Shown: in pieces, positions 1-11,141 of the stretch
Layout of the letters: each line of letters begins with the position of its first letter
Position numbering within the stretch: position 1 is the stretch's first letter
Assembly (NCBI GenBank): GCA_963691655.1
Contig: OY829326.1
Span: 115,913,388 to 115,977,387 of the forward strand
Direction of reading: 5' to 3'
DNA length: 64,000 bases
From: Toxonevra muliebris
Taxonomy: Eukaryota > Arthropoda > Insecta > Diptera > Pallopteridae
Translations under genes and position numbers: made by a program
Notes under the pieces: model-generated
The model's database searches: none
What the model saw: the letters and a program-made list of their open reading frames with translations, nothing else
Told to the model about the DNA's origin: nothing

Positions 1-604
1 TGATTATTACATAAGAATAACTATAAAATATATTTGCGAATGTTTTTATTTTTATTGCCTGGACATACTTTTTAGTACAAAACAAACAAAATTTATAACT
101 GTAGTCCATTCCTTTTAATTTAAGAAATATTTTAGAAAAATAAAGCTTAAAGTTTTAAAAAAGTAATAAAGTAGCAGAACTAATTTATCAAAAATCAAGG
201 GAAACAAAACAAAAGCAATTTGATTTGATTTTTGCTTTTTTATAATTCATTTTTATTTATGTTGTCAAAAAATAAAAGGAAAAATTCAAGATTATGCAAT
301 TTTAAACAATTGTTGCTTAAACAAAACGTTGGTTTTAAAAGTTTATGTTCGATTGCTAAAGTTCTTTCTGGTGAAAATTTGAATGTCCAACTGTAAGGAC
401 GTAGAATTAAGCTCCAGCGATATAACTTTATTTAAATTTGTTCCCCTTGTCAGTGTCGATATTGAGCGAAGTTCCTTGTTACACAAAAATGTTCGGACTG
501 TGAGTCGGCGATCATTTACATTTGATGGTTTATGAATGTACATATAAGGTAATTTATTACAATCCAATGGAACAAAAATGGTATATAAACATTTTTTAAA
601 GTTT

Positions 605-1495
605 TCGGAGGGACACTGGTCTAACACTTAGAAGATTAACTAGAAACATGAAAGTTTCAGTTAACGGTCATTTGCTACCACCTAAAAATAATATCCATTT
701 ACTTGGTTTGCAAATCCAAACTAATAATAGATTTACAACATATGTTAAAAAAAGATTAGAAAAAGCCAGAGGGGCTAAATTTTATATAAATAGAATTTTT
801 AAGAATAAAAACATTGACACAAGAATCAAAACAAACATGTATAAGCTTTACATACAGCCGATTCTTATGGCCCCTATAGGGGCCAGACAACCTCAACTCC
901 CCAGCCATCAAATGGAATTATTGCGCACCTTTGAAAGAGGTGTTTTAAGATCAACTGCCAATATCAGGCGAGCTCGTAACTCATACAAGCATGTGTCTGC
1001 TGAAAAGATATATAGGGAGAATTGACCGTTTTGCGGCTCTTATGCATGTCAAATTTTTTAACAAATGTAATAATGTCAATGATATCAATAATTTTAAATT
1101 TGAAAAATTATTGAGTAGATTTCCTAATCAAACTTTTTCTTGTATGCCTCAATTACTTGATATGCATAACACTGGCAATTTAATAATTAATGACAAAATT
1201 AATTTATTTAACACCAGGTACAATAATTCGCCTGGTTTTGTTTATAACCGTGGTCAATAATTTTTAAATAAGTTAATACACTCTGGCTTTTTATTTCTGC
1301 CTTCCTCCTCATTACCTAAAATTATAATTAAGATCAAACACTTAAAATTATTCGCTGGTCATGAAAAGGGGCCTATGGGTTTCACTTGACAATAAAACTG
1401 TTAATTTAGTTTAAATTTATACTTAAATAATTTGATAAATAAAAAAAAAGGAAAAAATTAATTTTAATAATTTTTTAGATCGGTTTATTTGCAAT
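605..1495 (+). mobile_element. LINE (non-LTR retrotransposon) 3' fragment inserted in copy A
   Basis: The reading frame is open from about 606 to 1025 and shows the typical end of a LINE reverse transcriptase: a conserved LLGLQI motif, then a stretch of the type KARGAKFYINRIFKNK, then YKLYIQPIL and FERGVLR. A shift to the next frame at about 991-1257 continues the C-terminal tail to a stop after VYNRGQ. The segment ends in an A-rich tract near 1440. It is absent from the duplicated locus at 8450, so its borders can be read off that empty copy. It is 5'-truncated, frameshifted and not active. A jockey-like or related clade is likely; the clade cannot be fixed by eye. Confidence 0.8.
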
Positions 1496-1572
1496 TTTGT
1501 AAGTTTTTTTTTTTAGATCAAAAAATCCGAGTCCTGGTTATAACTCATATTAGTTTCAAAGCTAAGTTATAT

Positions 1573-2689
1573 TTAATCAAGTAATTTTACAAAAAAACGA
1601 TTCTCTTCGAATTCTTTGGGATGTGCACGTTTTCTATGATGATGCATGTTAGCGCTAACCTTAAATGTTTTCGGGCAATGTGGGCACTTATAAAGCTCTT
1701 GGCCAGTGTGTGTAGTCATGTGCTCCTAAAAGCAGAAATAAAAAATGAAATGATGCCATTGAAATGTTTATAAAATTCCAGGCTTACATACCTTCAGTAC
1801 TATAGCCACTTTAAATGCTTTATCACAAATGTTGCATTTGAATTTTCGCTCTATTTGGTGCACGTACTTCTTGTGACTACGCAGCGCGTTCTCAGTCAGC
1901 GACACTTTGCCACATTCACTGCAGACATACAACGTTGTGCCGTCATGGTGGGTGACCCGCTTATGCCGTTTAAGACTGTATTTCGAATATAACTGTGCAT
2001 CACATTGATCGCATGGCCTCTTTTGCCTACCGACCCCGTCATGTTCCTGCAAATGTGCCTTGAGTGCATAACGTACGCGAAAAGATTTACCGCACAATTC
2101 ACAAACGCCATGGTAGGCAGTGCTGTGTACATTGCGCTCGTGTATGCGCAAACGATGTTCCAAGACAAAACTAAAAATTATGGATGATAATTAGAAAAAT
2201 TTCCATTAAAATGTTGTGCTTTTCAACATACCATTTGCCACAATCTTTGCATACATAATCCTTATTGCCTTGAGCGTGTATATCCATGTGCCCGGACAGA
2301 ATGGTTTTCTTTGCAAAACGTTTGCCACACACCTCACATTCGTAGCGTCGTTCCAGTGGTTGAGGTCCATGCATTGCCTTAATATGAGTTGCAAGATTGC
2401 GACTACTCGTGCTGCATTTACCGCATTGCGAACACTTAAAATACTGAGGATCGAGGTGCAGACGCAAATGTTCAACGAAATGGAATCGATGTCGAAACTT
2501 GTGGTTACAGCAAATTACGTAGCCTTTATCGTTATCATGGGCTTCACGATAATGAGCGTGTAAGGCTGTAAAATTAGGAGCAACTTGATCACAAATATCG
2601 CAATGCATTTCTCGTTTCCAATGCAAAGCAATAAATTCATCGTATTCGTGTGTCTTCCACTTGGCGTCTTTGCGGCCTTCGATTTTTGC
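1573..2689 (-). pseudogene. Truncated duplicate of the ZAD/C2H2 zinc-finger gene
   Basis: This is a partial copy of the gene at 8552-10461. It keeps the zinc-finger part of exon 2, exon 3 and exon 4, with the same GT-AG splice sites (for example the exon 4 acceptor just above 1725). It lacks the first exon, the ZAD domain and the acidic/basic linker. The frame has no suitable ATG upstream of the fingers, because the joined transposon sequence brings a stop in that frame. In exon 4 a deletion of about 55 bases replaces the last residues, so the protein would end differently, with a stop at 1575-1573. The fingers themselves are open, so loss of function is inferred from the missing start and domain, not from stop codons. 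A transcript from a new promoter cannot be excluded. Confidence 0.8.
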
Positions 2690-2693
2690 ATCA

Positions 2694-3393
2694 CGAGTTT
2701 TTCCTCAAAATCTTTGTTGAGTTTCTTCAACATTTTATGCAAACATTAAAATAAATTTAATAAAATGATATGTCCAGGACTCTTAATCTTTACAATTATC
2801 CTTATGTTTTCCAATGGGGCATAATGTCTGCTATAACCTCTGTAACCAGGAATTATAGCAAAGCCAATTTAGGGCGATGACACTGCATGTATACAATCCA
2901 CTCATTGACAGCCAGCAACCATATTTTAAAGAAAACTTAAAAAAAAACGGAAACCGTATCTCCCATTTTACTTAAGTTTTCGAACATTATTCGGATATGC
3001 GTTAACGAGGTTAAAATAAGAAAAATACGAATTAACGGTTTTGTGGTTTAAGGCTCTTCATGCGTATCTTGTCAATCATAAAAAACACAAAAAATTCCTT
3101 AAAAAAAGTGAACGTAGCTATCTGCAATGATTGATTTTTTTTCGAATCATAGAATTTTGGTTTGCAGCACTAATTATAAGAGGTAATATGTAGAATTTTT
3201 GTGAATTAAAGCGATTTTTCCCAGGGACCAGCAGTTATGAATTATTGAGGTCTTCGAATTAACGGGGAACGAATTATCGTGATTCTGCTGTGTTTAACAC
3301 TTTTATGAGGAAAAAATTTAGCGCTTTTTTAAAAAAATACACGTTTTTTTATTCATTTTAGAGGAATTTAAAAAACAAAAGTTGGCCACACTG
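2694..3393 (-). mobile_element. Broken copy of composite DNA transposon (same as 57391-58736)
   Basis: Read on the minus strand, this begins at 3393 with the terminus CAGTGTGGCCAACTTTTG and runs about 700 bases in parallel with 57391-58170. It includes the inner pogo-like terminus CAGCAGAATCACGATAATTC (3271-3290). Homology stops at about 2694, in the middle of the inner element and 4 bases from the end of the duplicated zinc-finger sequence. The other terminus is absent. Confidence 0.75.
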
Positions 3394-4506
3394 GCAGTAT
3401 AAAAAGCGGAGTTAGGCTCCAAGAATTTAGAAATCTACCGTGTTATACACGAAATCATATTATACGGGACAAGCAAATTGTACAAAAACTTTGTAAAAAG
3501 TAAAAAAACAGAAAGTATATTGATTTTATATAAAAAAATTTTAATAATAAGCACTTAACAGAAAATTTATTGGAACATTTAAAGAAAAAATTTGAGTTTA
3601 ACAAGCAAAAATGATAACGAAACTAGAACACAGAGTGAACTGGATATTGATAAATAAACAAATAAAAATTAGAGTTGTAGTTAAATAGCTTATTAACAAA
3701 TTCAAAAAGCGATTTGAATTTCTAAATTATTTTCACTAATCATATTATACGAGGGATTCAGCTATTCGCAAATCGTGTTAGAAGGAAATCGTGCTATAGT
3801 GGCATCGTGTTGGGATTTCCGCTATTAACAAAGCGTGTTGGAGCGAAATCGTGCTCTACGAGTGCCATGTTGTGCGTAGGAAACCTGGACATATAATATT
3901 GTAATTGACAGACGTTAATAGAGATTACAAATTTCCACGATAAGACAATTTTTCAACTCATCCATAGTTTTTTCGTGCAATTTTTTGGCGACATTTGTCA
4001 AAGGTGAACTTAGTTGTCATCGACATGGGTTCACTAAAAGTTGATTTACTAGTTCAAATATAACTCCAATTGAATTGAATTACCTACAATTCTACGTACT
4101 TCGATTTTTTAAAAATTTCCGCTATCTGGAAAATCCTAACGAGTGAGTCTGAAAATTCGTTAAAAAAAGTACCAAATGATCACTTTAGGCGCTAGGGGTG
4201 GCTTTCGTTTCAGTTGTCTCAAAAAACATACAAATAGATATCAGAAATTCTTTTATGTGCAAGATAAATATTTTTTCCATACAAGATCCCAAACCCATTG
4301 TAAAACATCCTTTTAAATTACGCTTTTCGGAGTAGCGTATCCAGTTTTCCAAAATTTAATTTTTTTTTCATTTTGTTCATATTCTGCTGTCGCCAGGAAG
4401 ATCTGAAATACTTTAGCAAAGTGTATGGAGCAAATAAGCCATCTAATGTACATATGTCGGTAAAGCATATTTATATTAATAATAATATTTCGAAGCGTTA
4501 AACTAT
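3394..4506. other. Intergenic, AT-rich, no gene seen
   Basis: No coding region is recognisable. Around 3436-3480 and 3740-3860 there are repeated short phrases of the type AATCRTGYTATA and ATTATACG, which look like the ends of decayed DNA transposons, but I could not pair them into an element. Confidence 0.5.
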
Positions 4507-6600
4507 TCACAAAACATTCTCAGCAATCATTTTACTTTTTATCACACTTTTGTAATAACGTGCTGAATTTTTCGGAATACGTTCCTTATTTTGACTTGTC
4601 ATGTTAACGTAGTATAGACCGAACCTTTCACTGCAAGTAAATCAAATGTAATGCAATGCTAAAGTGTTGGAAACACGCATATATAAAAGTAAATAAATAG
4701 TTAACTTACGTATAGCCTCTTTGCCATTCGAAATTATCGATTAAACTCCAATGTGTGTAGCGTGTAACATTGCAGCCACTGTTCACAGCATTTAAGACAG
4801 CTTGCAAATGTGCCTGAAATTAGTGTCAGGAATTAGCACGCTAACTTGTTAGTGTATAAATATGTATATTCACACCTTTAAGTAGTCTATACGATCAGTA
4901 TCATCCATTTGTCCATCGTCAGACCAACCATTTTCAGTAATAATAACTTCAACGTTATTGTAGTTGTCGCGTATCCATCTACAAATATACCATAAGTTCG
5001 ATAAAATTTTTGTATATCTTTAGAGAATAATTGCTCAAATCTCGTATCTTACTTGAGTAAACCTTCTAGTCCTTCTGGCACACAATATAACCAAGTTGAT
5101 TTTGCGCGTTTCCATGATGTATCTAATGGATAAGTCACACGTGAGTCATATTCCCATGATGGTGCTTGACCCCGTGGGGGTTTGGCTATCTCAATATATC
5201 TAGAGGTATAATAATTTAAGCCCAAGAAATCTCCAGAACCTTTTATTATCTCCAACCACATATCTTTGATTGGTTTTAAGCGGGACCAAGCACGACCTTC
5301 CTTTAAGCTATTACTAACAATATCCTCTATCATGACATATGGATAGTTTCCCGATTGACTGAAGATGGGATGCGCCAGCCATCCTAACTGAAAAGTTTAA
5401 TATTATTTAAATGAAGTTATGCAAATATAAGTACCGTATGGTTCATTTAACATACAACTTTTTCCAATAATTGCTTTGAATAAGCGAATAATCTTGAAAA
5501 CTTCGACCAAAATATTTATTTCTTCGAATTCATTTTTTCAGAAATTGTATTGCTTTCAAGATACTTCGAGTTCTCTATGTTAAATAAAACTCAACCTGTG
5601 TACACAGCCTTACCGCATATTGTATCCCACGATCAACTGTATCAGAATCATTCGTTTTTGAAAAGTAAAAACGACTGCTTATTGTTATACCAACTTTGCC
5701 ACCTTGATCTCTAAAGTATTTCGACTTGTAGAGACGATATGCTGATGCATGCGCTCTCAATGAAATATCCATGCAAAGATAATCAGCCACACCCGGAGCA
5801 TGTACCATTGGTGGATAGTTTGCATTGCCATATCCCGGTATACAATAATCAAAAGGTTCATTAAACGTTACCCATAATTTGACACGATCACCGAAATTCT
5901 CGAATAGCGTATCAGCATAAAATCGAAAATATTTGATCATAATACCATTGGTGAATCCACCGAATTTATTTAATTCTTCCGGCATATCATTATGGTACAT
6001 GGTGACCATCGGTTCAATACCATTACTAAGCAATTTATCAATCACCATATTATAATAATCAATGCCTTTTTGATTTTTCGAGGAAACATCGCCATTTGGT
6101 AATATTCTAGACCAGGAGATTGAAAAACGATAATAATTGACCTGCAAAACGTGCACAGAAGCAGTAAATCATAATGTTGGAAATACAAAAAACAACTCTT
6201 TACCTTTAGTTCCTTTAAAGCAGTAAGATCTTGTTCAAAACGATGATAAGAATCGGCTGCAATATCACCTGTCGAATGATCATCAATCATTTCCGGGTGT
6301 TCATGTGTGAAGGTATCCCAAATTGATGGGCCCTTTCCATCTTCATTCCAAGCGCCTTCAATTTGGTAAGCTGCTGTTGAGACACCGAAGGCGAAATTTT
6401 CCGGAAATTGTTTGCTGCCAAATGTATGTTTTAGTTCGCATTTTTTTGCAGCATTTTCATCATTATCGAAATTAGCCAAAGAGTTTGAAATTATATTGCA
6501 TATACTGAAACATTAAATGTTAAATTAATTAATTAAAAGGATCAGAAAAGTGTTCAATAAGTTTTCATTACCAAAATAAAAAAATGATGCGCGCCCTCAT
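4507..6600 (-). CDS. Secreted family-1 beta-glucosidase (myrosinase-like), 7 exons
   Basis: Exons, minus strand: 6600-6572, 6504-6204, 6141-5614, 5387-5053, 4978-4876, 4813-4710, 4630-4507. All junctions are GT-AG and the joined frame gives 507 residues, the usual length for glycoside hydrolase family 1. The enzyme hydrolyses beta-glucosides with retention of configuration. The N-terminal signature [16 protein letters not shown] is present, the acid/base glutamate is about E205 in TFNEP, and the nucleophile is about E413 in ITENGW. The sugar-binding segment NFEWQRGY follows near the end. The 29-base first exon supplies a hydrophobic signal peptide (MRARIIFLF, continuing [10 protein letters not shown]), so the protein is probably secreted into gut or haemolymph. 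Without that exon the frame has no ATG, only TTG. The usual HWD motif reads HND here. Neighbouring genes are unrelated. Substrate is not predictable; related insect proteins include digestive glucosidases and myrosinases. Confidence 0.93.
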
Positions 6601-6650
6601 CTTTATTTATATCAACTAGCGTCCCCTTCAAAAGTAAAACATGTTAAATC

Positions 6651-6658
6651 TTTTTATA
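6651..6658 (-). promoter_or_regulatory. Probable TATA box of the beta-glucosidase
   Basis: TATAAAAA on the minus strand lies about 50 bases upstream of the ATG at 6600. That leaves room for a short 5' leader of roughly 20-25 bases. This is an inference from position and sequence. Confidence 0.5.
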
Positions 6659-6929
6659 GTGCAGTAGAACTACGAAGTGGAAAAGTTCATAAGTGCTGTG
6701 CTGATAAGATTATAATTCTGTGGCCAAAAGCAGTAACCGCTTAAGTCGAAAATTGCTATTTCGAGCAAACACGTTGTAAATATGTTAAGCAATTTTTAAA
6801 ATACTTTTTATTTACAGAGTATTTTATAAAAAACTGGCAGTAGCGATTATTTCAAACTGCCAAATCTGTATCTAATACACTAATATCGACTTAAGTTTTT
6901 GTTGCAGTATAAATTATTTTAGATTCTTG

Positions 6930-7017
6930 ACATATCATCGCCTGAGAATTGATTTGGCGTATAGGCATAGGGATACTTATACACATACGCCAAATCAATT
7001 TTCTGGCGACGATATGT
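6930..7017. repeat. Long hairpin, 33-bp arms, 22-base loop
   Basis: Arm 6930-6962 and arm 6985-7017 pair at 30 of 33 positions and both carry ATTGATTTGGCGTAT next to the loop. The start ACATATC is the same as the ends of the MITE at 7171-7420, so this may be a very short member of the same family. Confidence 0.75.
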
Positions 7018-7170
7018 TGAATTAAGTTTTTTTTTTGCATATTCGGAATTTACCGTCACAACGAATTAAGCCATTATGCAAAAATTAACATAATAAGTAA
7101 ATAAATACTTCATTGATTTATCGAAAAAAACAAACATTTTGAAACTTAGAAAACAACAACTTCAGTTGAA

Positions 7171-7420
7171 ACATATCGATGCCTTAATTTGCTAAGGCCT
7201 TAACATCAAATTTTTCAAAACCGAGTTTTTGATGGACTGTGATAAAGCGTGCCCCTTTGGTCTGTGCAAAAAATTTTAGAGACCTGCACCGAAAACCTAC
7301 AATCTTTTCTTTTAGTTTAAATTAAAAATTCTCGAAGCAGTACTCTAAATAACAAAATGTGTTTTTGCTTTCCTGTAAAATTTGAAAAATGGGTCTTAGC
7401 AAATTAAGGCAGCGATATGT
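7171..7420. mobile_element. MITE, 250 bp, 26-bp terminal inverted repeats
   Basis: The ends 7171-7196 and 7395-7420 are inverted copies of each other with one mismatch in 26 (start ACATATCGATGCCTTAATTT). There is no coding capacity. I see no clear target-site duplication, so the superfamily is open. Confidence 0.7.
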
Positions 7421-8121
7421 AAAACAAAACAAAAATTGAATTAAAATAAAAAAACTTATCAATGATTTTATTACACCTCGTCAGAATCGTGGTCAACTAA
7501 ATCGGGATTTATATCCACAGTTGTATCATTAGTTGGAATTGTTTTTATTTTGGCTTCTTCTGTCAGTTTAGGGATATCCTCAATATATACGGTACAAATA
7601 CCACGTTTACGTATATTTAAAACTTTAAATGGTCCATGTTCGTCGAAAGTGTTTTTGTAGAGAATTTTACCAAAATTATTTCGCTTGAATCGCAACCATT
7701 TAACATTACTCCAGATATACTTTTCTCCACCTTCATTTATAGATCTCCACTTAAATTTTGTTTAAAAAAAAAAGAGAAAAGTTAATGTCGACCATGCATT
7801 CCATATGCGTTCTATCTACTTGTGATCAATCTTTTCCAAATTTTCGTTAACTTCAAGAGCAAATACAAACATAGTACAAACGAGGTTTTGTTCTGCAACA
7901 CTGGAATCACGACTAAACTTCACGCTTTTTAAATATAATGTGCTGTGATTTGTGATGTTGAATTGAATTTTTTCTGAATTTTCCAAAATAAATTTTAAAT
8001 TTTCTAATACTAAAAAATGTGGCATTTATACAAATTTTTAATTGATCTTTTTCATTTCAACATTCTATTACATTTGTTGTGAACTTCTGAGAAAATAAAC
8101 CCATTAAGAGCGTGTTTTTAA
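7421..8121. other. Intergenic; two small unassigned minus-strand open frames
   Basis: Open minus-strand frames at 7695-7471 (74 codons, starting from TTG, with GPFKVLNIRKRG, ending in an acidic tail DHDSDEV) and 8025-7816 (69 codons) are not recognised. The first has a faint likeness to the tail after a retroelement integrase. Neither has a convincing gene structure around it. Confidence 0.3.
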
Positions 8122-9708
8122 TTGTCAAAAAATAAAAGGAAAAATTCAAGATTATGAAATTTAAAACAATTGTTGCTTAAACAAAATTAATGCTCGATTG
8201 CTAAAGTTCTTTCTGGTGAAAATTTTAATGTCTAACTGTAAGGACGTAGAATTAAGCTCCAGCGATATAACTTTATTTAAATTTGTACCACTTGTCAGTG
8301 TCGATATTGAGCGAAGTTCCTTGTTACACAAAAATGTTCGGGCTGAGAGTCGGCGATCATTTACATTTGATAGTTTACGAATGTACATATGGTATATGGT
8401 AATTTATTACACTACAATGGAACAAAAATGGTATATAAACATTTGTTAAAGTTTTTTTGAATTTTTTAAGTTTATTTTAGATCAACAAAATCCGAGTCCT
8501 GGTTTTAACTCATATTAGTTTTAAAGCTAAGTTATATTTAATCAAGTAATTTTACAAAACAATTTCATTTGAAATATGACTGAGATCAATATGTGATGCC
8601 AATGAACGCCGTTGACGATTCTCTTCGAATTCTTTGGGATGTGCACGTTTTCTATGATGATGCATGTTAGCGCTAACCTTAAATGTTTTCGGACAATGTG
8701 GGCATTTATAAAGATCTTGGCCAGTGTGTGTAGTCATGTGCTCCTAAAAACAGAAATAAAAAAATGAAATGATGCCATTGAAATGCTTATTAAATTCCAG
8801 GCGTACATACCTTCAGTACTATAGCCACTTTAAATGCTTTATCACAAATGTTGCATTTGAATTTTCGCTCTATTTGGTGCACGTACTTCTTGTGGCTACG
8901 CAGCGCATTCTCAGTCAGCGACACTTTGCCACATTCACTACAGACATACAACGTTGTGCCGTCATGGTGGGTGACCCGCTTATGCCGTTTAAGACTGTAT
9001 TTCGAATATAGCTGTGCATCACATTGATCGCATGGCCACTTTTGCCTACCGACCCCGTCATGTTCCTGCAAATGTGCCTTGAGTGCATAACGTCCGCGAA
9101 AAGATTTACCGCACAATTCACAAACGCCATGGTAGGCAGTGCTGTGTACATTGCGCTCGTGTATGCGCAAACGATGTTCCAAGACAAAACTAAAAATTAT
9201 AAATGATAATTAGAAAAATTTCCATTAAAATGTTGTGCTTTTCAACATACCCTTTGCCACAATCTTTGCATACATAATCCTTATTGCCTTGAGCGTGTAT
9301 ATCCATGTGCCCGGACAGAATGGTTTTCTTTGCAAAACGTTTGCCACACACCTCACATTCGTAGCGTCGTTCCAGTGGTTGAGGTCCATGCATTGCCTTA
9401 ATATGAGTTGCAAGATTGCGACTACTCGTGCTGCATTTACCGCATTGCGAACACTTAAAATACTGAGGATCGAGGTGCAGACGCAAATGTTCAACGAAAT
9501 GGAATCGATGTCGAAACTTGTGGTTACAGCAAATTACGTAGCCTTTATCGTTATCATGGGCTTCACGATAATGAGCGTGTAAGGCTGTAAAATTAGGAGC
9601 AACTTGATCACAAATATCGCAATGCATTTCTCGTTTCCAATGCAAAGCAATAAATTCATCGTATTCGTGTGTCTTCCACTTGGGGTCTTTGCGGCCTTCG
9701 ATTTTTGC
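8122..9708. repeat. Segmental duplication, copy B (partner 262-2689)
   Basis: This is the intact partner of copy A. It contains the 3' flank, exon 4, exon 3 and the zinc-finger part of exon 2 of the complete gene, without the LINE insertion. An open frame shared by both copies in the flank (8388-8161 here, 627-343 in copy A, minus strand) is not a recognised protein. Confidence 0.9.
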
Positions 9709-10461
9709 TTCATTGTCGTCATTATTGTCATCAGTTGATTTGGTGGTATCGGGTTTCTTCTTTTTTGTTTTTTTTGCTGTCTTCGGTCGAGGCGCCGCTT
9801 TTGTTGCGGATTTTATATTAATTTTACGTTTACTAAGTTTCTTAGGGACGATGACAGCTTTGGTAGAGTCTTTAGATTTAGGCTTTCTTCTAGCTATAAG
9901 AGGTTTATCATCGTCTGAACTGTTGTCGTTATCGTCGTCACAAGGGGTGCATACATTGTCCATATCCATATCTGAGTCATTTTCCGGCATGTTTTGCAAA
10001 TCATCTCCTTCATCCTTTTCACCTATGCCAACTGGATCTCGCTCAATAATGTTCTTCTCGCTATCACAATCCATAGCTTGTATATCATCCAAATCAATTT
10101 CTAATTCCAATTTGACGCTTTTCTCTAGCTCCAGTTGTTGCTGCATTAGATGATCGTAATGTTGTTGTGCGGCCAGTATGGTACACTCAAACTCGTGGAA
10201 ATCGTTTATGCGTGCCCAGCAATTCACGCATATAACACGTGAATATTTATGATCCACCGCAACAGAGTTCATTCCGTTTTTGCCTAGCTGAAAGCATAAT
10301 AAGTTTATTATTATTTTATTATTCAATTTTGCATTGTTTCTGAAACTCACTTGCTTCTCAAAATACTTGACTGCCACTTTGTATATTTCACTTTCCTGTC
10401 CTGCTGGATCATACAAGTCCTTGCAATCGTCACAATCACCGATGCATAGTCGGCAATACAT
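8552..10461 (-). CDS. ZAD C2H2 zinc-finger transcription factor (grauzone-like), 4 exons
   Basis: Exons, minus strand: 10461-10351, 10287-9251, 9189-8811, 8743-8552. GT-AG junctions keep frame and give 572 residues. The N-terminus is a ZAD (zinc-finger associated) domain with Cys pairs at about residues 3/6 and 57/60 (MYCRLC ... CVNCW), a dimerisation module of insect nuclear regulators. A linker follows that is first acidic (runs of D/E), then rich in lysine. From about residue 258 to 555 come ten C2H2 fingers. Finger 5 is split by intron 2 and finger 9 by intron 3, and both are restored exactly by the splices, which confirms the junctions. The arrangement (finger 1 MHCDIC, finger 2 with adjacent cysteines YVICC) resembles Drosophila grauzone and its relatives. 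It is presumably nuclear and DNA-binding; target genes are unknown. Intron 1 (63 bases) has no stop and is a multiple of three, so only the splice sites show it is an intron. A truncated copy lies at 1573-2689. Confidence 0.92.
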
Positions 10462-10732
10462 TTCGCCTTTTTTATTTTAATGTAATATTACCAATATTTA
10501 CAATTTTATTTATTGTTTTCAATTAATCACAATTCGATCCCAAACAAGTGTTTACAAAAAACAAAAATGGTGAAGTGAGGCAAAATTGTTTACTGTCAGA
10601 CTACAGATTTCTTAATTTTGGAAACACAGGAATGTTACACAATACTCTCTTGTCAAAAATTAATTGAGCTGTTATATATGATAACAATAAACACTATAAT
10701 TTGCAAAAATAAATATTGAATAGTTAGGCTGT

Positions 10733-11034
10733 GGTTATATTGCGAGTATGCTCGGCGAACACCATGAAATTGTTGTTGGACCGAACACAAAGAGAGAATC
10801 TTTACCCATTCTCACACCGAACACGATATGCTCGGTGTATTGTACACCGAGCACGCCGAGTATTCAGTGTGGCAATGAGTTATTTTACAAAACAGTCTCA
10901 TACATACAAAATAGTATTAAGCAACGATTATATTTTGACAAAAAGCAACTCTACAACGAGCTGAATGTAACCAACTCGACCAAGCACGGGAGAAAATGTT
11001 TTGTGTTCGTCGAACACCGAGCACCAATATAACC
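10733..11034. mobile_element. Palindromic MITE-like element, about 300 bp
   Basis: The ends (GGTTATATTGCGAGTATGCT at 10733 and its inverted, slightly diverged counterpart ending at 11034) form terminal inverted repeats of about 30 bp. Inside, 10829-10853 is a perfect hairpin with stem TGCTCGGTGT and a 5-base loop. The phrase TGCTCGG/CCGAGCA recurs several times. I see no clear target duplication. Confidence 0.6.
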
Positions 11035-11141
11035 AGGCGCTAAAGAATTTCTTATAAAATTTATAAATTGAGTACCATTACGATAGCAATTTGGATGGAG
11101 AAGACGATGACTAAGAGAGGGATGATAAAAACTACCATTTC

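Larger units (their letters stand above)
262..2689. repeat. Segmental duplication, copy A (partner 8122-9708)
   Basis: This stretch matches 8122-9708 almost base for base, in the same orientation about 7 kb away. The match begins at a shared run near 262/8122 and ends at 2689/9708. Copy A differs in three large ways: a LINE fragment sits inside it at about 605-1495, about 55 bases are missing near 1593, and everything upstream of 2689 (the ZAD half of the gene) is gone. In the exon-3 stretch I see only a few differences per 150 bases, so the duplication looks young. Confidence 0.9.

Noticed and set aside
2216..2563. Plus-strand frame of 115 codons, repeated at 9235-9582
   Set aside because: Its duplication only reflects the gene duplication; it is antisense to the zinc fingers.
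9680..10153. Plus-strand open frame of 157 codons
   Set aside because: It is the antisense shadow of the acidic/lysine-rich linker of the zinc-finger gene and has no domain.
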